This document shows, piece after piece, positions 38,230 through 49,109 of a DNA stretch of 64,000 nt. The notes under the pieces were generated by a model. That model did no database searches. It was not told the DNA's origin and worked only from the letters and a program-made list of their open reading frames with translations. The number at the start of each line of letters is the position of its first letter. Within the stretch, counting starts at the first letter, position 1. Source of the DNA: Parasponia andersonii (Eukaryota > Streptophyta > Magnoliopsida > Rosales > Cannabaceae); contig JXTB01000341.1 in NCBI GenBank assembly GCA_002914805.1, forward strand, positions 123,562-187,561. The letters run 5' to 3'. Position numbers and translations under genes: made by a program.

Positions 38230-39091
38230 AATATAAGAACTTTGGTCTAGATTTGAATTCTATATATATATATATATATGAGAAAATATAATTACTTAAG
38301 ACGCACGATTACCAAATTAACTAGTTCTTTAAATTTTTTAGTTGTAAATTATTTATCTCATAGTATTGAATCATTTTCCATCAATATTTGATGAACTCTA
38401 TATAAGAAGAAAGTTATACTCTTTTTTTTTTTCATAAGGTGTTTATATGGGGTAATTGGGACTGAATACAAAATGGGTATTTGAAAATCTAATGCCAAGT
38501 GGATATAAAGAAAGGCCAAAATTTCGAACCGAAGACTTAGATTTTTTTTCCTTTGGGATAATGGGGAGAAGAAAGAATATGCTAATATTGTGAGAAAAAA
38601 CTAGTTGTGTTTTATCTATCTTGTACGTAATATATACTCATTTGGTAGTTTGAACTAAAAGTTGAGACTGAATTCCTTTGTCTAGTCTTATGTTTGTGCT
38701 AGAAAAAGATTGGACAAAGGAGTTTGGACAAAGGAGTTTGGCCTCTTTTTTAGTCAACCTTGGCATGTTTGGTATCCTAAATTATCACAAAAGATCATAT
38801 AGAGGGTGACTGCAAGTAAGTTTCTACTTTCAAATCTTACATTATTTTACTTTCAAATCTTACATTATTTACCCACGGCACTAGACTTGCTTGGTAACAA
38901 TTTCATTTTTTTTCCTTTGTAGAAGTTGAGAAACAATTATGAAGATTATACAAGATGTTGTTAAAAAAAATTTTATCCATCATTTTATTAGATTTTTTTT
39001 TTAAATAATGAAGTGTTACCAAACAATTTCTAAATTCCACTCCAAATTATGGTTTAATATAATCGTATAAAACAATGAATTCTTATTACAG
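37578..39091. other. Intergenic, AT-rich; no exons of the downstream HST-like gene found
   Basis: I searched for the upstream HST exons (transit peptide, NQxxDxxxD, IYSVPP, VRGxLLN and KDLxDVE motifs) and saw none. The stretch has simple repeats and no recognisable element. Confidence 0.5.
38162..38280. repeat. 72-bp tandem duplication with (TA)n tract
   Basis: TAAGAACTTTGGTCTAG starts at 38162 and again at 38234, each followed by ATTTGAATTC and a (TA)n run (about 38189-38226 and 38260-38279). Confidence 0.85.
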
Positions 39092-40064
39092 GTATAAGAT
39101 ATCAACATTTGCTACAAAACTTGGAGTTAAAACCATGGCTATCATTGGCTCTGGACTTACTCCTCCTAAATTATGCTGCTGCTATTATCGCCGCAATTAT
39201 GTTGCCTCCGGTGAAAATGCCTCCCTTCAAACCTAACTAGCTCTAAAATCTTCCTTTTTCTATAATAAAAAATAAAAATGAAAATTACAGTTCATACGTA
39301 TATGGATGGAGTGGAGAATAAAATTACAGAGCTGCCATAAAATAGAATAAATAAAAAGGTACTTTGTAAACTAGTCTTATTTTAAAGGGTCGTTTTGGGT
39401 AAAGGTCTATTTTTAACTACTTAAATGACAATTTGACTATAAGGAAAAAGAATGACATTGGCAAAAATGCCTTTGATACTTCTAATTGGACCATTTAGTT
39501 CATCACTTTCAAAACTAGAAACTATAAGTCATTTCAAATGGTCTAATTTCTACAGTTTCATCAGTATATTTGTTCATACTTATTTCAAGCTAATTTCTAC
39601 AGTTTTTCATGAATATATTTGTTCATACTTGTATCTCTCTTGAAATAAACCTTTAAAAAATATAAAGTTCTTTTAATGTAATGTTGACAGGCTTTCAACC
39701 GTAACTTTATGTTGCCCATTCACGCGATCTTGGCGTCCTCCTTAATCTTCAAGGTTTGTCAGGTTTTTTATTTTATTATTGTTCTTTTTTCAGTTACAAA
39801 GAATAATATAAATGAAAAGATTTGAAATCTATTTAAGTGTTAAAAATCTTACTTCGAAATTTGTACCTGGGAATTGGATCAAGCAACTTACGCGAAGGTA
39901 AAAAATAAAATAAATAAAAAAAAAAAAACATCATCGAATTTCTTTCTAAAAAATTTCATATTGATGATAAGTTTGGGTGTACTACGCAGGAAGCATGCGA
40001 AAGATTCTATCAATTCATTTGGATTCTCCATTACGCTGAATACATCGTATTTCCTTTCATCTAA
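39092..40064 (+). pseudogene. HST-like prenyltransferase 3' fragment (last four exons)
   Basis: Exons are 39092-39210 (KYKISTFATKLGVK, then IIGSG), 39691-39753 (AFNRNFMLPIHAILASSLIFK), about 39863-39897 (WELDQATYAK) and 39990-40064 (ERFYQFIWILHYAEY, ending in IVFPFI and TAA). The 63-nt exon has exactly the length of the corresponding exon in the minus-strand pseudogene. The last exon is intact and in the usual position for the family C-terminus. Defects: one extra base in the first exon (CTTACTCCTCC) shifts the frame before the LLLLNY-like segment, the acceptor before the third exon lacks AG (TTTGTACCTGG), and all upstream exons are missing. It is a separate locus from the 5780-14833 pseudogene, in opposite orientation and with different substitutions. 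Confidence 0.8.
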
Positions 40065-43000
40065 AGACCCCAAAAATTCGCTTGCTGATGAAGAATTGAG
40101 CGACATATTTTTCAGCCTGTAGAGAATAAATTACATGGCATTTGTTCGCAAGGAATTTAAAAATGACATGTTAATTTATGTTTCCAATTGGCAAAACTAG
40201 GAGCACGAGTTTGATCAAACGATGTGATATTTAAGAACCACTTGCATTTTCATTGTAGGGTTGAGCATCGGTCGTATTAGGCGAGCTACACCACCAGGCC
40301 AATCCTAGCCTAACTAATTTTCGGGTTAGGTGCAAACTGAAAAACAAACAGATCGGATTGGTCAGGTTAACCTACGTCACCTTTTTCTAGGGAAAGCCAT
40401 GAATGGAGTCAAAGCCTAGCCTAATAAGCACACAAATCCTGAAATAACCTCATATGGTCAAAAGAGATTGAAGTTATAAACCTATAAAGTGGAAACAAAC
40501 TCAAACATCAATATAAGAACTTGAACATAGGCATTTGAGTCGAAAAACATGCCTAACGACGACAAATTTGAGAGCAGGGATTTGGAATTGGGGCTTCCTG
40601 TCCTGGTCGAGCTTGAGCCACGAGGAGGCTTTCAGCGAGAGAAGGGGCTGCGGTGAGGGAGTTGAGAGACCTAGGGGATGGGGGGTGATGAGAGAATTGA
40701 GAGATCAGGAGAGTAGGGCGGCGGCACTTAGACTCCATTGGATTTAGGGTCTTCTTCTTTTGCACTTTGTCTAACATAATAATACACTAATATATTTTTA
40801 AAAATCAATTAAAATTCTTTTTTTCTTTGGGAGGGTTATATCCCTTCTCTAACCCAACCAATATATAAAAGGACAAATTATCCCTTGTCCCCAAATTTTG
40901 TTAAGTGTAACACTTTATTCCGAAATATTTGACTTTGGTATTTTAAACCCTAAATTGGCAAAATTGTATCGATTTACCCAAAAATTAAACTCTGTTAACA
41001 AACTTGAGGGCCTATTAGTAATTGTAAAAAGATCTATTGTTTTTTAGGCCAAAAGGGAGACTTACCTGTTGAAGACTTACGTGGTTTCTTAATCATATAA
41101 GACACGGAACAATGAAGAAAAGAAATATTCACTAGGTAATGCATACATTAGCCATTAGAAATCCTTGTCTTCCCTGAGGGGAAAAAAAATGAAATAAGTA
41201 TAGATAGGTGTAAATCTCTCCCTAGGCGGGTTATTTTATTATTTTTTAGGTCATATTAGTCACTTCAACCAATGAATGGTTTTTTTTTTCTTGGAAACAT
41301 TCGTATTTAAATATTATATTTTAATATCTTTCATTCTAATTATAATTTATTTTACAGTATTATACTTCTAATGTCTCTCAATCTAATTATTTTTGTTTAA
41401 ATACACTCATTCAAATATCCAAACCAAACAATTTATTTATAAAATGTATTTACTTCTATTTTGCCTTCCTGTAAATGATCTCCAAATTTTTACTCGATTG
41501 TTTATTGCTTGATTTTATACATTTGAGTTTCATTTGGCATATAGGATAAGATGGGATAGGATTTTGATTATTTTAACACATTGAATTGAATAAGATAGGG
41601 TTATAATTCAACCGTATCATGTGTTTGATGTTTTACTTTTTATTAGAATAGGATTAGCAAAATAACAAATTTTGAGTTTTGATTTAAATACTACTTTCAA
41701 AACTTAATCTTGGAAAAAATCATTTTTAGAAAAACTTATTCACAACTACCACTTTCAAAAAATTATTTTTTTAAAAAAAATATTTCTCGTTTTATCACTT
41801 TAAAAGTTAATTCCGAAAAATATCATTTCCTAGCACTTTAGGAACAGGCATTGGTCGGATTTTCAGGTTTTCGAGTGCACATCGCGCGGATTTTTAGGTT
41901 GTTCCAGTTCGGATTTGAAGAAAGTGAACCGAAAACCGAATCGAGTGAAGTTTGCATTGTTTGGGTTTAGGCAGGTTTTTCGGGTTTGGGTTTAATAGTG
42001 GTGGAGCCTACGGGCCTAAGGGAGAAAAGAATAACTAAGCCCATGATATTTTAAGGGCCATTTAGGAAAATTAAAATAAATAGTAGTAATTTTGACTAAT
42101 GTAATTTAATTAAGAGTGATTTTTAAAGAAAAATGACAATTTAAAAAAAAACATATCTTAAGATTAGAATATTTTAAAATTTAAATTCTAAAATTTAGAC
42201 TATAAAATAATTATAATATCTGAGCTTAAAAATTTCTAAAAATTAATATTTTGTTCAATTTTTTAAATAATTTTAATTAATAAAATATGATAATATTCTC
42301 AAAATTAAAATAAATAATATAAATTAATTTAATTTTAATGAAGAATATTATTACTTTTTCAGCCTAAATTTAGTCAAAAAAAAAAATTCGGTCTAGAATA
42401 TTAATTTTTAGATTCTTAATCTCAAAACTTCAAGCGATTTTTTTACAAATATCCCTTTAGAAATTATTTTTCTAATAATATTTTAGTATTTTGTAAAAAA
42501 TCACACAATTTGTGATGAGACTAATCGTGTATAATTTGTAACACTACTAAAAATATAAATTTTAAAAAAAACTACTAACATCATCTTGTTCCAAATTATT
42601 ACTTTCTAAGTCAATTTTCCCTTCTCATATTCAATTTGGCCCACTTTTAGATTAAAATGTATGAGCCAAATTTAAGATAAAAACATAAAAATTCCTAAAT
42701 ACTTTCTTTAAATGCAACTACTTTATTTTATTTTTCTTTTTTTTTTTAATATATATCCGAAAGTGTCAGGTTTTGTCGGGTCGGGCAAAGCGTATGGCGA
42801 GCGAGATCGGGCAGGTCAGGTCGGATTTCTGGTCCTAAACACCAAGGTGTGAACCCCACCACGCGAATTCTATGTTGTCTGGCGTTAGTGCACACATGGC
42901 TCTACCGTATTTTGTCTCGCATTTTAGGTTTTCGAACGTTAGCGATTCCTACAGAGGTGAATACACCCGCAAACGAATCGAATATACAACACTTTAATTT

Positions 43001-43459
43001 TCTATTTTAGGTAATACTAATGGTGAGTATGGAAATTAAGGTCATCTCGCTGACTACGGTTACAAATTACTTCAACATCTTCCAGTAATTAGAAGGATCT
43101 CTTTCAGAAACTCAAATTAGTTACCTAAAAGACTGTTCAGTTAATTACTTCACTTCTCAATAGCGACTTGGAACATCATAACACATTAGAAACATTCGGC
43201 TTTGACATCAACAAGGCTTACTATAGCAAGAATCCAAAGAAACACTCCAATGGAAGTAAGAAACAACAACGAGGCATCCAAAGGAGATAATAAATTATCA
43301 AACGAATCGAACCGAAAAGGGTTAACTCATTAATCTAGTACTATAAGGAAGCACAAAACTTTCATGTTCATGTTCAAGCATACAACTAGGCGCTTTTTAA
43401 TTAATGAGAATGACAGAAAACAAAACCTTCTTCATAGTGCTCCAAACTGTTTTCCCAAA
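40065..43459. other. Intergenic; possible transposon debris
   Basis: No gene is supported. At 40256 AGGGTTGAGCATCGGTCG resembles a hAT-type terminus, and the GC-richer stretch to about 40740 resembles the leader of such an element, but no second end or target duplication was found. A CAGGCATTGGTCGG motif at 41846 and a GTCGGATTTCTGGTCCTAAA motif near 42818 look like facing ends of a small non-autonomous element, without matching flanks. The rest is AT-rich. Confidence 0.4.
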
Positions 43460-44922
43460 TCAACGGTTGGCCTTAGCAACTCTTTCAATCTCGTCCTTCT
43501 TCTTGATGGCATAGCTGTGAACAAATGGGCAATATATTGAGTTAGAAACATAAACAATATCCTAGCCAGTAACAACCATCAAAGGAGCTTGTACTGCTAA
43601 CAGGGATACAACTCCAAAAGCACTCCATCACTTACCTGTTGGACGAACCTTTTGCAGCATTAATGAGCTCATCAGCCAAACATTCAGCAATAGTCTTGAT
43701 GTTTCTGAAGGCAGACTCACGAGCGCCAGTGGTAAGGAGATAAATTGCCTGATTAACACGTCGCAGAGGGGAAATATCAACGGCTTGACGCCTAACCACA
43801 CCAGCAGATCCAATACGGGTGGCATCTTCTCTTGGTCCACTGGTTTGCAACAAAGAAATTACTCAACCATAGAGACTAAGACACACAAGAAGCAATCCAA
43901 ACAATCGATATAAGTAGATAGACATTTGAATACCTATTAACAACAGCATCAACAATAACTTGAATTGGGTTCAAGTCAGTCAGCAAGTGAATGATTTCCA
44001 TGGCATGTTTAATGATCCTAACAGCAAGAATNNNNNNNNNNNNNNNNNNNNNNNNNNNNTTGTAAGCCTCTCCACAATTGGGCACTGGGCCTTCCTGAAC
44101 CTTTTGACAGAGTACCTCCCAGCAGTATGAGGAACATAAGTTGCGTGCTTCGCTGGTACCACTCCAATATAATCAGCCAGGGAGATGTCGCTCACCTACA
44201 GGGAACCAAGAACAAAAAAAAGGGCACTGTTAAAAATGAACAAAGGCTAAATTGTGCAATCGAGATAATACAACTCAAAAGCATAACCAAACAACAACTT
44301 ATGAAGCCGTTTAAGTAGCAAATAACAAGTGAGATGTCGTTTACCTAAATGGACTTCGAAAAAATAATCGTTGAAAATGAAGAAAGGCATAAGAGAATCA
44401 TCTAAATGACCCCAAAAACCAAAAAAACGTAATGCCGCAGCTTATACAGGCATATATGAATCAACCGTAAAACCATTGAAACGTTAAGCAACTTAGGAAT
44501 GAGATCATACACAAGCAAATACTCAGATCAGAAAACAATAATGCTACAATCTTAATCACCAACCACCTGTACTAGTACACATGTATAAGGCTTTTTTCCA
44601 TTAAATAAGGGGGAAAAAAAAAACACTAGTAGCTAGCAAAACCACAAACATTAACAGAGAAAGACCCAACAAGAGCAGACAAATATGTATTAAAAACCCA
44701 AAATCAAAATCTCATCCAACTAGCATTCCAAATCTCATCAAAAGTGAACCCATTTTTAATGTTAGGAAGCTATTTCAGATACTTCGCAAAACTAAAAAAA
44801 AAAACCCAGAGAGAGAGAAACAAGAAAAGGGGAAAGAGAATGGAAACCTGGACATCCTCAAAGCTCCATCGATTGAAAAGCTTCACTTCGTGCTGATCCT
44901 GGACGACGACTGGGGCAGCCAT
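43460..44922 (-). CDS. RPS5: 40S ribosomal protein S5 (uS7), four exons, with an assembly gap
   Basis: uS7 is part of the small-subunit head near the mRNA exit/E site in the cytosolic ribosome. Exons: 44922-44848 ([16 protein letters not shown], then NRWSFEDVQ), 44195-43934 ([17 protein letters not shown]...), 43839-43636 ([39 protein letters not shown]) and 43514-43460 ([17 protein letters not shown] then TGA). All introns are GT-AG. The conserved core is complete apart from the stretch after PIVERLT, which falls into the 28 N at 44032-44059. The frame on the two sides of the gap disagrees, so the gap is mis-sized rather than the gene broken. Expected length is about 200 residues, normal for the family. 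No stop or splice defect is visible; the gene is likely functional. Confidence 0.95.
44032..44059. other. Assembly gap (28 N) in exon 2 of RPS5
   Basis: The frame requires a gap length of 2 modulo 3; 28 is 1 modulo 3. By comparison with the highly conserved family about 13 residues are missing, which predicts about 38 bases. Confidence 0.85.
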
Positions 44923-45050
44923 TGTTGCGATCTCTGAAATGAGGCAAAGTACTCTGCTCCGAATTTGTGAGGCGGCCGCGCGCGACGAAGCTTTCAGAAA
45001 TAGGGTTTACGAACCAAGAGGGGAGTATTTAGATTAGCTAGGGTTTGTTT
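44923..45050 (-). promoter_or_regulatory. RPS5 5' leader/promoter with two telo-boxes
   Basis: TAGGGTTT occurs at 45001-45008 and 45039-45046, which is AAACCCTA in gene orientation. Telo-boxes are a known element of plant ribosomal protein promoters. A CG-rich patch (GGCGGCCGCGCGCG) lies at about 44971-44984, between them and the start codon. No convincing TATA box is seen. Confidence 0.65.
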
Positions 45051-46188
45051 CTATCAGCGAAAGCTAGATTTTTTGGAAATTATACTGATGCCCTTGTTTT
45101 ATGGTAAAATTACAATTGTTTGTCTAAAAAATTAGAATAATTTGCTGAAAAAATCTTAACGTTTAGCACTTTTGCCATTTAAATCCCAAATCTCCCAGTC
45201 TTGTTGAAGCCGTTTGTCCTTAGCTAAAATCCACCCAATTCATCCATTATAACATCATATGCTCTCCACGTGCGCTGTATTATCATAAAATAAAATAACA
45301 ATAAAAGAAAAAATAATAAACTCCATTGTCAACTATTATTTTAACTTTTTCTACTTTGACAGTGCTTTTCTCTGAGTACATTTCCAAGCTTGAAGAAGAG
45401 AAGTGAAAAATAACTAGTACTATCATCTTAAGATTAAACTCAAGATTAATATATTATCGGGGGTTTCAAAGTAGTGTCGTTTTGTCGGAGATCTTTGTTC
45501 ATCAATGGATATTTCGGGATTACAAAGAGTGGTTATTCAAGAGAATAGATTTGAGGCCATGAAGCCTAAAGATGGCTTAGTCGTCATGGGTGTTGGCAGC
45601 TTCAATGGTATCGCCAAAGATTCCAAGTGAGACTCGGAAGCCTTTATGGTTTGGGTCTCGAAACTCCACCGTAAATTTGCGCAATGGCATTCGTAGTTTC
45701 AGAATAGGATTTGGAACCCCGTATCGTGTCGATAATGTTTGGGTCTTGGTCGAAAGTGAAATCGCTAAGGACTGAGAAGGAAGGAAAGCTCAATCAAATT
45801 GGTAAATTTAGGAGGGGCAAAACTTGGGTTTCAACTCAAAATCGAAGGAGAAGCTGCTTAGTTTGGAGGCCGAGCCTCTAAGATTGAAAATTTGGGACTT
45901 CGAATCAAATTCAAACATGCATGTGTTTCATTTTAATTTTAATAAATATGAAATATACATAAAAAAAAAAAAAAAAAAAGGTAGACGACAAAAGCTTGTA
46001 AATGAATTGTTGATCTATTATTTTCTTTATTTAAAAAATAATAATAAAATTGGAAATAAATAAAGAAAAAAATTAATATTTGATATTTTTCATTTATATT
46101 GATTAGAAATCATTTCTAGGCAAAAAAAAAAAAAAAAGAGATTAGAATACTAATTCTATAATTCTAAAATTTGGACACTCCATTAAAT

Positions 46189-46224
<36 letters not shown>

Positions 46225-46469
46225 TACTAATAGGGGACTCCACAATTGCATGATTTGGAAATGAGTTTGGCAACTGGGCTTAAAAGAAGGTGTAGTTCTA
46301 ATACCATCGTATAAGGGGGCCTTGCGTTTCTCCCCCGCACCAAAAAAAAAAAAAAAAAAAGGTACAAAATTACTATATTAACCCTGACTAATAAGTAAAT
46401 TACTTACTTTTATAGAAATCAACCAGGAAAAACCTGGAAACAGCAAGATATAAATGGGAGAAAAAAAAA
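45051..46469. other. Intergenic; no supported gene
   Basis: Small frames at 45506-45775 (for example MDISGLQRVVIQE) have no recognised similarity and no splice support. The stretch contains (TA)n at 46192-46221 and several poly-A runs. Confidence 0.5.
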
Positions 46470-47705
46470 GGGTTAATATCAATTTTATACCTGCATTTTG
46501 ACTCTTTGCTAAATTTATATCCTCGATTTTAGGTATTATCAACATTAGTCTTCCAATTTTATAACTGTTTCAAATTTATACCTTCTCTTTATCAATCCTC
46601 AATATTAACTAATTTAGTTCAACAAAATTCCAATAATACCCTGTAGAATGTGTTTGGTTGTGAGTTTAACTGATACACGTGTTTGCTTCATTGTTTTTTT
46701 AATATCATCATTTATAATTAAACAATCTACCCTAAAACCCAATTTTATTTGGAAGAACATTGGGCTTCTTGTTTGTTCTGAAGAAAACAGGCCACTGAGC
46801 CACAACCCATGAACAGCGAACGACAAGGAGCAAACGGCGACCATAGTGAAGAGCAAATAATAACCTACAGCCAGTGAACAGTGGACAGAGAGAAGCGAAG
46901 CAGATGAGCAAAGAGCGAATGCAACCGCCAAATGCTTAGGTAACAGCGAAGAGCGATAGAAGTTGTCCTTGAATTCCTATTTATTTTTTCCATTGAATAA
47001 GTTTCTCATTAAATAGCACCTAATTTTTGTTGTATATTAAGGAAGGGATGGGTTAATTTCTGAATATTAGAGCTAAAATTATTGGAACTTTAGTTATTTA
47101 GAGCTCTAGTTTATTTTGCTAGTTTCATTATTTTTTTTTCAGATTGAAACTCTTGAAAAGATTTGTTTCATCAACTCTTTTTATAAGTTAAATTGATCTT
47201 TTATATTCTATTTATTTTTGCCTCTGTTTTAACAATATGATATCCTTGGAGGAGTCGTGTTCATTGGAAAAAAAACTTCTAGATTTGCTTAAGATATTTA
47301 TATGCAATTATTATTAAATCATAAAGTAATTGATCTTCTTATGTTTTGTTTTTATAGATGGAGTTAGAATCACATTGCTCATCACAATCTGTGTATAAAG
47401 GACCCCAATTTCGTAATAGATATTGTCTTTGCAATATAAAAGCAGAAGTGTAGATTAGTGAATCATAGAAGAACAATGGAAGATTATTTTTTAGATGTCC
47501 GGAGAGCTGCACAAGAGACAATAGATGGTACAATAGTTGTGGATGCTGGTGTTTATTGGAATAAATTTCCGGAAAATATTTTCATAAAATTATTTTCAAG
47601 AACACCATAATTTTGTAAAATAAAGAAACACAGCGGAATTGGTCGTATAAAATTTTTCTTTTTACAAAACGTTTCATATTGTGATCTAACATGAATTAAC
47701 TCTTA

Positions 47706-48277
47706 ATTTGAATTTAACTTCCTTAAATATCTCCCATTATCTTATCCTACTAGATTTGAATTCAAAATTCAAATCAATGTCTAATTTCATTAAATATCTA
47801 CCAACCATAAATTTAAATTTGAAGATTTGAAAAGATATTCTGATTTAAATTTAAATTTCAAATCTTTACAAAATTTGAAATTTAAAATATAGAAGATTTT
47901 ACAAATAAAATCTCCTACAATATCTCTAATTTGAATTTAAACAAAATTAAAATTCAAAAAATAGATTACCAACTATCATATAATCAGTTTTAAAAATATC
48001 TATTCAAATTTGAATTTAAACTAAAAAGATATTATCTCATAATATCTAATTTTAAAAATTTCTATTTTAAAATATCTCTAATTGTTCAAATAATAATTAA
48101 GATATTATGGATATCAATTATATCCACAATTCAAATTAAAATATCCTATCAATTTATATTTCGAAAATTCAAATTTAATAAGGATTTTTAAAAATTTGAA
48201 TTTAAATTTAATTTACGAGTTTTCATAAAACTATAGATAAATTAAATTAATTTTAAAATGAAAATAATTAAAATTAT
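47706..48277. other. Very AT-rich internal segment of the LTR element
   Basis: The segment is built of AAATTTGAATTTAAATTT-like motifs with no coding capacity. It lies between the truncated 3' LTR and the GC-rich block. Confidence 0.6.
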
Positions 48278-48745
48278 GGCCGGAAATACGAAACGTGTTG
48301 GGACAAGCTGACGACGGAACGGGAAGCCGGTATGCGGCTACGCTCGGGACAACTACTGAGTGCCAACGGGCTCGTATAACACTACGTGGCCTCGCTCGAG
48401 ACAACTCCCGAGCGACAACAGACTCGCGTAATACTCGCACATCAAATGTACAAGGCGGCACCCTGAGTGGCGAAGCCACGGGAGGCCACCACGCGGCCAG
48501 TGCATAAGAGGCCGCTCACTGGCCAGGGCCGTGCCCACTCGCAGGCCATGCGCGGATCACATATGTGCGGCCAGCGGGACCGTGCCCACGCTATATGCAC
48601 AGGGTGCACCCGCGCGGCCTGCGCGGGGAGGTAGCCCACGTGGCCATGTGCATGGTCATGCCTGTGTGGCCTGCACGCAGGTCATACCCGCGGGGCTCAC
48701 GCGGGCAGTGCGCACGGCTCCTAGCCGTGCATTGCTCCGTCGTTT
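48278..48745. other. GC-rich block inside the non-autonomous LTR element
   Basis: About 470 bases rich in GCGCGG, GGCCA and CACGTGGCC motifs, sharply different from the surrounding AT-rich DNA. Overlapping open frames exist on both strands (for example 48531-48767 and 48442-48639), as expected in GC-rich DNA, and none resembles a known protein. Many short inverted repeats (GCACGGCTCCTAGCCGTGC at about 48712-48730 is a clear hairpin) suggest structured RNA, perhaps leader or packaging sequence. Confidence 0.6.
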
Positions 48746-49097
48746 CGTTCATTTTTTTTTTAATTGAAAAAAAAAACAATTTTCATAAAAACTCCAAAAA
48801 ACAATTAAAGATCAAAACATTTCCATGCATAGTTTTATCAAGAACATAAAATATGAACACATAGAAATCAAGAACATGCCCGAAAACGAAAATCAAAATA
48901 AATATGATCATTTCCTCATAGCAACATCTAATCAAATAAACATTCAAACTCATTGAATCTATTGACCATCATACAAATTAGAGCATACTCATAATATAAA
49001 CAAGACCAACATAAACAAAAACTTTCTGGAAATCAAAAACATCAATCAACAAGAGAATAGACCGGAGTAAAACATGCTAGATCAACAATAAAACCAC

Positions 49098-49109
49098 GCT
49101 CTGATACCA
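49098..49109 (-). promoter_or_regulatory. Primer-binding site, initiator tRNA-Met type
   Basis: Two bases inside the 5' LTR the minus strand reads TGGTATCAGAGC, the standard primer site complementary to tRNA-Met 3' end in plant copia elements. It fixes the element's orientation and LTR boundary. Confidence 0.9.

Noticed and set aside
40535-40777. Small frames on both strands
   Set aside because: GC-richer leader-like DNA with no recognisable protein; no splice or start context.
41840-42840. Possible small non-autonomous DNA transposon with TTTAGGAACAG / TTTAGGACCAG ends
   Set aside because: The terminal match is short and no 8-bp flanking duplication could be found.
43628-43840. 70-codon frame overlapping RPS5 exon 3
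   Set aside because: It is an out-of-frame shadow of the conserved exon ([13 protein letters not shown] frame).
45590-45775. 61-codon frame downstream of a second small frame at 45506
   Set aside because: No similarity recognised, no promoter or splice support, AT-rich neighbourhood.
48231-48849. Several overlapping frames on both strands
   Set aside because: This is expected in GC-rich DNA with few stop codons; frames overlap on both strands and none looks like a protein family.
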